Positions 13,584-25,300 of a stretch of 64,000 nt of DNA are shown here, one piece after another. Within the stretch, counting starts at the first letter, position 1. Each line of letters starts with the position of its first letter. The stretch is from Trichoplusia ni (Eukaryota > Arthropoda > Insecta > Lepidoptera > Noctuidae). The stretch covers positions 12,958,001 through 13,022,000 of the forward strand of contig NC_039483.1 of assembly GCF_003590095.1 (NCBI RefSeq). Direction: 5' to 3'. A program made the position numbers and the translations under genes. The notes under the pieces are model-generated. The model worked only from the letters and a program-made list of their open reading frames with translations. It had not been told where the DNA came from and searched no databases.

Positions 13584-16500
13584 GTGAGTGCGGCGCCTTG
13601 TCGCGTCAGCTGGTTCGAATAGTTAGCAGACGCCAAAGTTGCGACACTTCGGCACCTCGGCCTGACCGGACTCTGCTCTGGCATGCAATATGCGTTTGTC
13701 TCATACGCAACCATGCGATCCGCGGCGACATCCACCTACACACTATATCGATCACGCTTTTAACATTATCTTTCAGCATTATCGAGTATCGATCGACTTC
13801 TGAGCTACCGCCGACAGCATGACCTCGCAAGGCCACAGCTGAGTAAACAATGTTCAACACCTATTCATATTTTGTAATTACAGCACAGAAAATGGCAACT
13901 CGTAAATAATCACTTTCAAGATAAGCAAATACTTTTCAAGTAGTTATTAGCTCACCTCCCAGTGCCTCCTTTTTAATTTATTGATGTTCCAAGTAACGGT
14001 AGATTTATACTCTATTTATATTGTGGAATGAGTCTCCCACGCATCCCACATTAGTTCCCGCTATCCTACATGCATAGCTACGTATGAGAAATTTTAACGC
14101 AGGTAACAACACTTTGTGACAATTACTGCTATTTTTAATTAAAGAAATGATGGCTATAATATGTCCCCATATGTTCAAATACAAATTGAGGTAAAATTAC
14201 ACCCAAATAAGTTGAATGGTCTGGCCAGGATGGTTCACAATTTTTGTTTTGTAAGGCAACTCATTTATAAATACGATAATATGTATTTATTAATTTTCAA
14301 TAAATAAATGAGTGTTCAAATGTGTACATTGCACATAGGCAATTAAGTTGAGCGCAAAAAAATGCCGATAAAATTTGAATGACCGGTTTCGCGATGGACT
14401 GGTTTCGAACATTTGGCAAAGAAAATGATTGACAGTCGGATCTGCTTTCTATATTTTCACTAAAAGATTTATTTGGGCCTATACCAATGAATAAATATAC
14501 AAACAAATAAAATTAATTTGGTGTACATACTTACGCAATATAAAATAAATTAAAATTATATTTCCGTGAAAAGCTATTTAAATACTAAATACACAATTGG
14601 ATTACGTTCGTTTGGGATGAAAATATATGTTAAAGTCTCCATTTCACCTCAATACCGAGCAATGGCTTTTGTGACCGACAGCGGTCGACACTCGCAGGCT
14701 TTCGTGGTTACTCATAGATGACGTCACCGATTAACGCATGACTAACAATACGGTGAAAAAATCAAAAGTGTAAAATATATTGAACAACTTGTTTACATAT
14801 TGATTCTCGGAAGTTACGGAACATTAGAGGAAATCATTAAGTCACACTCTACAAATAGACAGACTGTCTGACAGTGATATCTTGTAAACGACTCATCGAA
14901 AATCACTCAATTTAAATTCTACGATACAAACCTGTTGTCAATTTGTTTACGAATTTTCTTATATTTACGCAATTAATTACGTAGGCACGCTAATTGGTAT
15001 TTTTTTCTTCACTCTCCGCGTAAAATGTTAATTAATTACGGATTAAGTTATCAATAAACATTTAATTACCGTTATATTAACATTGCAGTGAAGAATTATT
15101 CTTGAATATATTAATTTACAGATTCATAAACTATAATACAATACAATGTCATTAAAACTGAACAACACAATGCTACACTCTACGCGAACCTTTTGCGCTG
15201 CCAAGTATCGTTATACATTGGATATGTATAGAAATTCTTTTAAAAAATCAAATGTAAAAATACATTAAGGCTGTCACGGTCGTAAAGAAGTTAAGTATAA
15301 TGATTATCATACGTAGCATTCTTGAGATAAGTCAGTCGCTTGTAAGCCGTTCAATCACGAACAAAGGTAGAGACGACACTGTACAAGGCAGGAACAACAA
15401 TACCGCGAAGATGCTAGATTATTGCAGGAAAATCAACACAATACAACTTATTTGAATTTATAATGAGAAAAGAGGACCATTATGAGTTTACTTTATTATT
15501 GAAATACCTAACCGGACAGCATCTTTCTATAAACATCATGAATTCAATATTCTATAGCAACTTGCAGCTACCAGTTATGGCAACATATACGAAGATCATT
15601 TATTCTTACCCAATTAATATTTTAAGTGCAATCTTGCTTTATTAATAATTAATTTTACATTGCAAAATATTTGCCAAGTCCCTGGTTAAACAATCAAGAA
15701 CAAAAATATAAATATTTAAGAGACAATTAAAGATATGTAGATTCTAAAGAGCAGGTTAAGTCACCATTGAAAATGACAAGAATGTTAATTCAATATTGTG
15801 ATTATAATCTCCATCTAACCATAAAAAGGTAACGTTTTAAAATATTTTATTGCGATCGTCCGATTTGTTATGTCAAGTATTTCTTTGTGCTGTTGTGAAA
15901 TCGGTGCCTGAATGTCGTCTCATTAGCAACAAACGGCTTGTTTAGTTCGTTACTTACCACTTTTTATCGTGAATTGAAGCGAATTGATGAAGACGTAAGT
16001 GTCCGCTGAAGAGAGTCGCGACCTCTTGATTGGCGGCGATGCATCGGACAAGGCTGCGGATGCCAGCACATTAGCTAAGAATTACAACTGATAAAAAAAC
16101 AATTGCATACCGTTTCCAGTTGTTTATTATTTTTTAAACAACTTTGTTTTTGAGAGACGCGCCAAATAGTTAATAACGTTTAATTCCTTCGGGATCTTTT
16201 GAAGTAACTGACATTTAGAGTAATGGTTGTGAAGACATTTTGCTGAAACGTGACCGGCGGCGATTCGTTTCGGCCGATGTTTAGGCTTCCTCGTAAAATC
16301 ACGGATGCGAGCCGTAGCATAAAGTTGTAAGTTTCAAAATAGAAAAGCAGTAATCACTAGTGGAATATTTACATTAATATTAGTCATAAAGCGGCGCCGC
16401 TAGAGTTTATTATAATTTAATTAAGTTGTATTGCGACACGAGGGCCAAAGGTAATTAGATAGTGATGGTTATATGAGTTTTATCATAATAAATTGTACCT

Positions 16501-17099
16501 ACCTCAGTGATAGTTCCGCATTTTCTTATTTAATGCAGTTTTGTGCATTTAGGTCATGCAATAATTCGGCATAGTAAACCAAAGTAAAGACAGACGGCCC
16601 TAAACATCTCTGACTCTATCTACACCAAACTTGAAAGGTCTATTTTAAGTTATAAATAACTTTAAACCGTTCAGCTACGATAAAACTGGCGAACAATAGT
16701 GCGGCATACCAGTATAAATGGTCCAAATTATAAGTACTCACCTACTTCCTATTCACACACCATAAATACAACTGTATCATTAAACTGAGATAGCATCATC
16801 ATTTTAATCAAATTTAAAATATCACGGAGAGAAATCTAAGACCTTTGAAAACCGATAAATGATTTGATTATTGTTTATTCCTTGTATAAATTAGGAGGAG
16901 ATTATTTGAGCTGTGAGACTAAGCGGACGTACTTATTGTTGTGATTATAATGAGTCATTTTTAATTACAAATATTAATTAGTAATATTTCTTTTTTTGCA
17001 AACCTGCAAAAATTAAGTGTGTCGCGTGTATGCATCTTTATACACTGTACAAGATGAAGCACTTTTATTAAGTACTAAAGAGTGTTTTTCTGTGTTAGT

Positions 17100-18347
17100 A
17101 TGTCTAACCCAGGAATAAGCCCTTTTGGGCGTAGCCAATTATTACGGCGTAGTCCACCGCCGACGCCTTCGCCGTCTGAACAACACCAGACTGGAGACCC
17201 AGAGCCGCCAGCGTCCACTGAGCCTGAGGTGGAATACGTTTCTACGCCGGAGATCCAGAAATGGTTGACCTCTATCGACTCCATTATGTCGGAAGTTTGT
17301 GGTATCGTAGCAGAAGGTAAAATGAATAACGACCAGAAACTCCGTGTCACCAACCTATGCCGTAAGGTCTCTCATGGGACATCTCAGATGGCGGTACTAT
17401 ACCAGTCCCTGAAGCAGAAGGCAATCCAGGCCCATGTTACTATACGACAACTGCAAGGAGAACAGGACATCGCGAACTCCCTCCAAGAACTAAGACAGGT
17501 TGTAGCAGCTGAACGCCAGTCAGGTTCTACTTCATATGCCAATATGGTAAAAAAAGGAGAGGACAAATTTGTACGCCCAGCCAATCTCAGCTCTCTTGCT
17601 ATTTACCCAAATGACAAGACGCAGAGCAGTGATGATACCAAGACCCTTGTCCAGAAAATTATCTCGCCTGGAGAGCTGAAACTTCGAGTCCGTGGTTTGA
17701 AGAAAATTAAAAACGGAGGAGTTATTATCAGTGCGGACAGCAAAGGCGACATAGAGAAGCTGAAAACTTCAGAAAAACTGGTTTCTTCAGGCCTCAAAGT
17801 CGAAGAACCCTCAAAGCGCCGTCCTCGTATCGCAGTCGTTGGTGTCCCGTTAGCCCTTACTGAATCGGAGGTAATGGAGTGCATTTTTGAACAAAACCTC
17901 TCTGAAAAATTGCCGAATACTACGCGTGCGTCATTTCTAAGTGATGTAAGATTGAGCCACAAGTCGGGTAAGAAAGATCGTCCTACCTGTAACTACATCA
18001 TTGAAGTTCCAGCTAGCATTAGAAAAATGCTGATTAATCAAGGCCGTATTTTTATTAATTGGACGTCGTGCCCAGTAAGAGACTTTACAATAGTGACCAG
18101 ATGCTTTAACTGCCAACAGTTTGGTCATGCAGCCAAGTTTTGTCGCGAAACAAGCCCTACTTGCAACCACTGTGGGGAGATGGGACATTCTTTTAAAGAA
18201 TGCAACAACAAATCCGCTCCTGCCCAATGTGCAACCTGCAAGCGATTCAAGCGTAAATGTGACCACCCTACTGGCGATGTGAACTGCCCAGCACGCAAAT
18301 ATGCAGAGGACAATTATATACACACGATAGATTATGAAGGCGCCTAA
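17100..18347 (+). CDS. LINE ORF1, Gag-like RNA-binding protein
   Basis: 415 residues from the ATG at 17100; I prefer it to the upstream in-frame GTG because it begins a typical Pro/Ser-rich N-terminus. The middle carries a coiled-coil-like helical segment rich in Gln and Leu. The C-terminus holds two CCHC zinc knuckles, C335-x2-C338-x4-H343-x4-C348 and C355-x2-C358-x4-H363-x4-C368, then a further C377-x2-C380 pair. In Jockey-type elements this protein binds element RNA and helps form the retrotransposition particle. No frameshift or stop is seen. Confidence 0.9.
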   Translation: MSNPGISPFGRSQLLRRSPPPTPSPSEQHQTGDPEPPASTEPEVEYVSTPEIQKWLTSIDSIMSEVCGIVAEGKMNNDQKLRVTNLCRKVSHGTSQMAVLYQSLKQKAIQAHVTIRQLQGEQDIANSLQELRQVVAAERQSGSTSYANMVKKGEDKFVRPANLSSLAIYPNDKTQSSDDTKTLVQKIISPGELKLRVRGLKKIKNGGVIISADSKGDIEKLKTSEKLVSSGLKVEEPSKRRPRIAVVGVPLALTESEVMECIFEQNLSEKLPNTTRASFLSDVRLSHKSGKKDRPTCNYIIEVPASIRKMLINQGRIFINWTSCPVRDFTIVTRCFNCQQFGHAAKFCRETSPTCNHCGEMGHSFKECNNKSAPAQCATCKRFKRKCDHPTGDVNCPARKYAEDNYIHTIDYEGA

Positions 18348-18433
18348 GAGCGCCGATTATTTTACTTGTAAGTAGCACTTAAGCACTAGATTTTACTTCT
18401 CTTTTTGTATTAACTTATTTACATCTTAACGCA

Positions 18434-21367
18434 ATGATAAATAATCTCTTAAGCGAAATTGATCATTTTTCCGTATCTGAAGCAATAATCTGCAAGGTCG
18501 AAAACTGCAAAAAGAATATTCCTACTGGTGAAAAACTACTAACTTTCCTAACTCAGAATATTCGTAGTATTTGCCGAAATTTTAGTGGGTTTGAAGTTCT
18601 TCTACAGAACCTTGATATAAGCTGTGACATCATAGTACTTACGGAATGTTGGTTATCAAAACAAATAGATAATTTGCCATTGCTAGATGGTTATACTATG
18701 TATAAAACCGCGATAAATGTCAATCAAAATGATGGCCTGGTTATATATATTAAAAATACCCTAAAAGTAGCAGTAGAAGAACCCTTATTCCAAGGCTGTA
18801 ATAGCCTCTTGATTAAAATTAACCTAAACATAGTAGCATTGGCTATATATAGGCCACCATCTCAAAATGTTGATACTTTTTTAAACTCGCTTAGTATAAT
18901 CTTAGAACAGCTTTCGTCTTTTAATAATATCATACTTTTAGGCGACATAAACATAAACATTGTTTCTGGGAAAATTAACACTCATGCACATAACTACCTC
19001 AATATCTGTACATTCCATGGACTATGGCCAGCTCATGATTACCCTACACACCAAAGTGGTTCATGCTTAGATCACATATTTATAAAGTCTAAATTACCAT
19101 CAAAAACTTATATTACGAATTCATCGCTTACTGACCACCAAGCAATATTACTAACATTACAAACCTCGTTACCTAGAAAAAACTGCATGCGTAGCATAAC
19201 AAAATTAAACATGACGACACTTGAAAACGACATACGCGACTTAAATCTTGACCGCGTTTACAGTTCTAGTGATCCAAATATTAGTTTGCAGTATTTTGTT
19301 GGTTCATTACAAACTTTAATTAGTAATAATACCTCTAACAAAATGATACCTAGAAAATACAGCAATATTAAGCCGTGGATTACGCCTGGCCTTGTCCGTT
19401 GCATTAGACATAGGGATAAACTTCACCAAAAGCTAAAACTTGCACCTGATAACGAGATGCTTTCCATTACTTACAAACGCTACAGGAATTTCTGTAATAA
19501 CCTATTGAAAAAGATAAAAACCCAATATGACAAAGTTCAAATACAAAAAGCCGGCAAAAACAGTAAGCTGATATGGAAAGTTGTTAAAAGTAACACTTTC
19601 AGATGTAAGAAATCAGACTCTGCTCTAGAACTTTTAGCAACCGATGTAACTCCAATACTAGCGGCAAATAAAGTGAACAATTATTTTGTCAATTTGGGTA
19701 AAGATTTAGCTGAAAATTATTCCCGAAATTCTTGTCCACAAACTACACATATGTCGCCTAATACCTTACATTCGTTTGTGTTATTAGATACGGACGTTAA
19801 AGAGGTTGTTAGTATTATAGATGGTTTAAAAGACTCTTGTGCCGTTGGACGGGATAACATCCCAAATAGCGTACTAAAAAGATTCAAGCACATAATTGCA
19901 CCTCCACTAACTTACATATTTAACTTATGTTTATCGAACGGTATATTTCCTAATCTGCTTAAAAAGGCCTTAGTAACCCCAGTTTTTAAAGCCGGAGACA
20001 AAAACAATATTACCAATTATAGACCAATTGCAGTTCTATCAGGAATTTCTAAGATTTTGGAGAAAATAATTAACGTTAGGCTTATTAAATATCTTGAGAG
20101 CAATAATTTGCTTTCGGATCGCCAATTTGGCTTTAGATCAAAAAGATCAACTAACCAAGCGGTGCATCAGCTAACTAAGTATGTATGTACAAGTCTAGAT
20201 AAAGGTATGTACACAATGGGGATCTTCTTAGACCTTGCCAAGGCATTTGACACCATTGCTTGCTCTCTGTTATTGTATAAACTGGAAAAAATTGGTATAA
20301 GAGGAACACAGCTCAAATTATTCTCGGACTATCTTAATAACCGTGAGCAGTGCGTAAAAATTGGTCAATATAGAAGTGCGGGACTAAACAGCAGTAGTTA
20401 CGGAATCCCCCAGGGTAGTATATTGGGACCTACTTTATTCCTAGTTTACATAAACGACCTGTGCAATTTGTCTCTGCAAAATGGTGTCATTATATCGTAT
20501 GCTGATGATACAGCTCTTGTGTTCTCAGGTAAGTCTAAGGATGAGGTCTATCAAAATGCCCAAAATGGTTTTAATGTAGTGTCTAACTGGCTTAACAATA
20601 ATATTCTAACATTAAATTCAAATAAAACAAATTACATGTTATTTTCAATGAGAAATAGTAATAAGTCGACTACTAACCTAAATATTTATGCACATAAGTG
20701 TAATACGAGCGCGTCCGCGGCGACTGCATGCGCTTGCCCTACATTAGTAAAAACTGACAATACTAAATATCTAGGTGTCACTATTGACAGTCACCTTAAT
20801 TTCCGTAAACATATTGATTCATTATGCACCAGAGTACGTAAATTAATCTATATCTTTAAACACTTACGCAACATTGCAGACTTTAATCTAATTCGCCAGG
20901 TGTATATGGCTTTGTGCCAATCCATTCTTACCTACTGCATAGACTCATGGGGTGGTGCATCTAAATCTATTATCTTGCCCCTAGAACGTGCTCAAAGAGC
21001 AATCCTAAAGGTCGCCACTTTTCGTCCTTTCAGGTTTCCTACTCACCAGTTATACAGGGAATGCAAAGTACTTACAGTACGCCAGTTATTTATTCTACAT
21101 ATAGTACGACTCCAGCATACTGAAATTGGTTTCAGCCCGGTACCTTCCGGCAAGAGAAGAAAGGATTTAGTTTGCACTAACCCACAAACGCAACATGCTT
21201 TTACTAACAGATTTTATTTATTTCAAGGACCCTATTTATATAACAAATTTAACAGGCTACTAAAGTTATATAGTGTAAGCTTAAATAGGTGTAATAGAAT
21301 GGTAATAGAATACTTACAGTCCCTCAATTACTCAGATACGGAAAAATTGCTAGAAATATTACAATAA
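18434..21367 (+). CDS. LINE ORF2, endonuclease and reverse transcriptase
   Basis: 977 residues, intact. An N-terminal APE-type endonuclease shows TQNIRS near residue 40, the catalytic Glu in TECW (70-73), GDIN, and the terminal T-D-H motif (D234, H235). The reverse transcriptase follows, with NYRPIAVLS, FGFRSKRST, the catalytic-Asp box LDLAKAFD (599-606), GIPQGSILGPTLF and the YADD active site (689-692). The C-terminal region is of the type found in Jockey/CR1-like elements, without RNase H or a restriction-like endonuclease. It nicks the target and primes cDNA synthesis there. All key residues are present, so it may be active. Confidence 0.95.
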   Translation: MINNLLSEIDHFSVSEAIICKVENCKKNIPTGEKLLTFLTQNIRSICRNFSGFEVLLQNLDISCDIIVLTECWLSKQIDNLPLLDGYTMYKTAINVNQNDGLVIYIKNTLKVAVEEPLFQGCNSLLIKINLNIVALAIYRPPSQNVDTFLNSLSIILEQLSSFNNIILLGDININIVSGKINTHAHNYLNICTFHGLWPAHDYPTHQSGSCLDHIFIKSKLPSKTYITNSSLTDHQAILLTLQTSLPRKNCMRSITKLNMTTLENDIRDLNLDRVYSSSDPNISLQYFVGSLQTLISNNTSNKMIPRKYSNIKPWITPGLVRCIRHRDKLHQKLKLAPDNEMLSITYKRYRNFCNNLLKKIKTQYDKVQIQKAGKNSKLIWKVVKSNTFRCKKSDSALELLATDVTPILAANKVNNYFVNLGKDLAENYSRNSCPQTTHMSPNTLHSFVLLDTDVKEVVSIIDGLKDSCAVGRDNIPNSVLKRFKHIIAPPLTYIFNLCLSNGIFPNLLKKALVTPVFKAGDKNNITNYRPIAVLSGISKILEKIINVRLIKYLESNNLLSDRQFGFRSKRSTNQAVHQLTKYVCTSLDKGMYTMGIFLDLAKAFDTIACSLLLYKLEKIGIRGTQLKLFSDYLNNREQCVKIGQYRSAGLNSSSYGIPQGSILGPTLFLVYINDLCNLSLQNGVIISYADDTALVFSGKSKDEVYQNAQNGFNVVSNWLNNNILTLNSNKTNYMLFSMRNSNKSTTNLNIYAHKCNTSASAATACACPTLVKTDNTKYLGVTIDSHLNFRKHIDSLCTRVRKLIYIFKHLRNIADFNLIRQVYMALCQSILTYCIDSWGGASKSIILPLERAQRAILKVATFRPFRFPTHQLYRECKVLTVRQLFILHIVRLQHTEIGFSPVPSGKRRKDLVCTNPQTQHAFTNRFYLFQGPYLYNKFNRLLKLYSVSLNRCNRMVIEYLQSLNYSDTEKLLEILQ

Positions 21368-21750
21368 ACTGTTTAGCTTAGAAATTATAATATTAAGTAC
21401 AGGTAATGTAATTAAATAATTCAGGACAGCTTGTCCTGCTTAGTCTTTTATAATACAATTAAGTGATAGAATTACATTAAAATATCCATCAATCATTTTT
21501 TTGCACTGATAACCCGAAACACAGGTTTAAAACAAACCTAGTTCGGGTGTCCCTATATTATCTTTAGACCATCCTTCTCGTATATTATTATGTTTTGGTG
21601 TAGATTAACTCAACTCCTATGATTATGACTATTAAGATATTTTTACTGGTTTTACATCCGAGTCATTTGTATTCGTACATGTATTTAAGTAATGTGAACT
21701 ATGTTTTTAATAAATATATTTTAATTTTAATTTAATTTTAATAAATAAAC

Positions 21751-22272
21751 GAGTTTCGCTCTCAGCCTCCTTTCACTGATGTCTTTTGGTTTGCACTTAG
21801 ATCTTGATCGGAGATAAAATAGATCGCAAGATGTCTGCATGCTTACTGTGCGCGGTCAGTGAAGTTCGGCCCGAGAGAAAATAAATCTTCAATTGGGTCA
21901 ATCAAATGCCAGGCTAATGGTATCTACAAACGTATTACTTAATCATTATTTGTATCCACTTTCCAATTTGTGTTTTCTTGTAGAGATAATTGTTATATAC
22001 TGGCGCACGTTATTTGGCAAATGTTTGTATTGTTTCTTGTTTTTAGGATATTTCAATATTCAGTTCAGCTCTGATGTATGCTTAATAAAATTGAGCAACG
22101 AACACCAGAATATTTTACATTACAATTCTCAGACATACTTATGTCTATATACTATGTGTTTCATAACCTATCTGGATAGCAACGGGTACTTCAAAACAAA
22201 TCACAATTGGCTAATGTGTTTTCCAGTATTGTTTGATAGTACTTGTCTGATTGTATGTTTTTTTGTTTCCAG
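21751..22272 (+). other. Zasp intron 1, 3' end after the LINE
   Basis: No gene seen. It ends with the pyrimidine-rich acceptor TTTTTTTGTTTCCAG at 22258-22272, directly before the Zasp start codon. Confidence 0.6.
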
Positions 22273-22377
22273 ATGGCACAGTTAATAACTGTGCGGTTGA
22301 ACAAAGCCGACCAACAGCCCTTGGGTTTCCGTCTGCAGGGCGGCAAAGACTTCGGCACACCTCTTGTTGTTCAGAAG
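22273..22377 (+). CDS. Zasp52: Zasp coding exon 1: PDZ domain, first half
   Basis: The exon begins at the ATG immediately after the AG acceptor and encodes 35 residues (phase 0 out). It holds the carboxylate-binding loop PLGF (residues 16-19), the hallmark of ALP/Enigma-family PDZ domains, followed by RLQGGKDF. The donor is GTCAGT. The next PDZ half lies 7.5 kb away. Confidence 0.95.
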
Positions 22378-25300
22378 GTCAGTAAATACTTATTACAAGT
22401 TTTAAACCACTCCAATCTCCGAAAGCCCCTTTTACAGGAGTCGGAAGTCATTAAATCGGAAATTATGAGTCAATTACACCTTAATTTCATGAATAGCTTT
22501 AAAGGAGTAATACAGATATAGATCGATATTGATCTGGATGTTATTATAACGTCATAAAATAAGGTACCTTTTACTTTTGGCGGGATGAACAAAGCTTTTA
22601 TTAACATTACGATTAATAATGTCGCTATAGAAAAATAAGAATGCGGCTTAGTTATAGTAGCTAGTACAATCGAAAGCACATCTATGGTGGCACCTTTTTC
22701 GATGCAGTAAGAACGTTTTTTTTACATATATAAGCTTTTTCTACATATATCAATCTTCTAATTAGGGGTTCGGAAATCCTTCTTAAGGGGTAGTAGTAGC
22801 TGTGGTATATCTACTCAATTCTCTATAAACTTTGCAGAACACATAAAAACATCGTTACAACCACACACATTGTGTATAATGAAAGGCGACGAGATAATAT
22901 CTGATCTCGTTTTAATGTAACAATAAAATATATAACCACAAAGTCCACAAACGAGTAGAGATATTTGCTCTGATCCACCCACGCGTGGTCGCGACGCACG
23001 CCTGCGGTCGGGAAGCGTGGCCGAGCGATAACCAGCCGACAGGACAGTTTTTATTAGAAAGCCATAGAAACATTATACTTGTTACACAGCGATCCAACGT
23101 AAAAGGTTTTTAATAAATGTTTATGGACCTCATTTCATTGCACTCATAAACTCCAGTAACCGCATTAGCTTGTCCTATATTGATTTCCTGTTAGCTTGTG
23201 CATTTAAATTAATATTCTGTAATATTTTTAGATGATTGCGCTGTTTGAAAAACAGATATTTATTTTATTATTATTATGCTAGTTTTACAGGCCTATTTTA
23301 CGCTGATAGGCGTATATTACATATGAAAATAAATTGAAGTAGGTAGTAAGTATTGTTATTGATAGAAATGAGCTATAAGAATAAATATCGTTTTTCATAT
23401 TTTTATTCTAGTTTGAAACTATATGAGGCATTTTATAAGCGTGAGGCTAGACTAGTAGGTCTACTTATGTATGTATCAGTACAAGATATATTGTTAGTGC
23501 ACGATTAGTTATCCGAGGAGCTTTTACCAGCTCATTAACTGTTAACTGACCCCGTTGAATGTTAAGTTTGACACCCGTCACTAAGTAACAAAAAATATAA
23601 GGGAAAGAGTAAAACACTGACATTCTTTTAAACATAAATTAATGTATTAGGTATTTTAAAAGCAATACAATCTTAGAAAAATGATTCGTAAGTTTCCTCC
23701 GCGGTGTAGGTAGGATATAGAACATAGAGCTGAACATAGATATGCAAAAAATATATTTAATTGAACTCGTTACATCTTGATACGAGTAATAGGTTGCTAT
23801 TTGTATCCGTGTTTAAATTGAAGTGCGTCTTGAAATCACCTACGATAGATAATATTTATTGAACAATTGCGTTGGATGTTAATGGCATGTTTCAACTAAG
23901 ATGTAATTTGAATACCTACGTAGATAGGTAGAGCATTAATGGACTCTACAATTTACTTTTTATATAGATCTTAAAACATTTTCTACGGTATTTTTATTTT
24001 ATAGTAAAAAAGGGTTTATGCTAGTGAAATGTAAATGGATGAATCTTCATCGAAACTACAATTTCAATTTGATGTAGAGTCGTAGAGAACTACGATTGAC
24101 GTGTAGATAATATTTTTTTATAAATCAACCATCGAATAAAAACTACGGAACATCTTGCAAAAAGTGAATCACAGTTGATTTTTTATGTTTGCCATGAACT
24201 AATCGGCCGAATACATATCGGTTTGACTTTTGGCAATGTCAATAGTAGATAGCAAACGATGGTATTTGCCGGGTCGAAGCCAACGGTACTTATTTAATGC
24301 TCACCACGTTACTTATGATGTTTTGTGATAAGTGTTTAGTTTAGCTCATGTCGAATTAAATGTATGTCGGCCGAATGTCTGTTGGTTTATTGAACCTGTA
24401 GCGAAAACGTCAAAGATTAATTTGATTAGAATGAAACACTGTTATTTGTGCCTATAGTTTTTGTAATGTTGATTTATTCTTTGATGATTAATGTCTCAGG
24501 CACTTTAGAGAAATGATTCAATGTTTTATATTTTAAAGTGTCTTTTTCATCGCCTTTCCTAAATAATCATTGTAATTTTAAGATTTGGCAGATTTTGGCC
24601 TTTATACATAGGTATTTACGTAATGCATTCAATAAATCATAATTTTACGAGTTACATAAACGAAGTGCCCTCGGAGTTTAAATGAATTTCAGTTACCGTG
24701 TTATTGTGTTACGTGGATTCTTTTATGTGTTAAAGGAAAAAGAATGTTTTGACCTCCATACTCTTATACCCGTCATGAAGGTATTTTATTTGTTTTCCTG
24801 TGTATTGTTTACTGTTCAATACAAAGAAAGTAAATCATGTGGGTAACCCCACTTAAGGCTTCAAGTATTTAAATTGAGTTGAGATTTTTACGTAGCATTA
24901 AAAAAATAAACCGCATAAACTTAAAAACATAAGTGAAAGAGTCGTTTATGTTTTAGTTTACAAAAAGTTTTAACCAAATTTAATGTAGCAATTAACAAGC
25001 CAAATATAGATATAACAAATGGTACTTAAGCGTTTTATCCAAATGTCCAGCCTAATTAGGACACGAATGTAAATTTGGAATATGATAGCTTTATTTAGAG
25101 TTTGATAGAAACGTGCAGACGTATCCCATAACAATGATTACACTTTGTATTTCAAAAGAAGTGCAGATCTGCAGCAGTCGTACTAAGAGACGTTTTTGCT
25201 GATGTTTATGCCACGACCACGTACCAGTTTCACTCTTATTAACCGGAATCGTAGCGCTTGCCGGGCATTGGTTGTTGCGTAACTATTCGGGTTCTGTCGT

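Larger units (their letters stand above)
17000..21750 (+). mobile_element. Full-length non-LTR retrotransposon (LINE, Jockey/CR1-like group)
   Basis: Two intact ORFs in the classic LINE order: a zinc-knuckle ORF1 (17100-18347) and an endonuclease-reverse transcriptase ORF2 (18434-21367), with an 86-bp gap between them. The 3' UTR ends in an A/T-rich tail built from TTTTAAT-type units around 21715-21750 with two AATAAA motifs. There are no LTRs and no RNase H domain. The 5' end (about 16.99-17.05 kb) and target-site duplication could not be fixed by eye. Both frames are uninterrupted, which suggests a recent insertion. It lies in sense orientation in Zasp intron 1. Confidence 0.88.
7211..22272 (+). 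other. Zasp52: Zasp intron 1 (15 kb), non-coding apart from a LINE
   Basis: Long AT-rich intron between the leader exon and the first PDZ exon. It contains a full-length non-LTR retrotransposon (about 17.0-21.75 kb). One sequence fits the MEF2 consensus YTAWWWWTAR (CTATTTTTAA, 7471-7480), plausible for a muscle gene but expected by chance in AT-rich DNA. GC-richer islands at about 8700-8925 and 13545-13690 may be regulatory or alternative first exons. No other coding exon was found. Confidence 0.6.

Noticed and set aside
21893..22285. 130-codon ORF running into the first PDZ exon
   Set aside because: Frame differs from the PDZ reading frame and it overlaps the polypyrimidine tract; the conserved protein starts at 22273.
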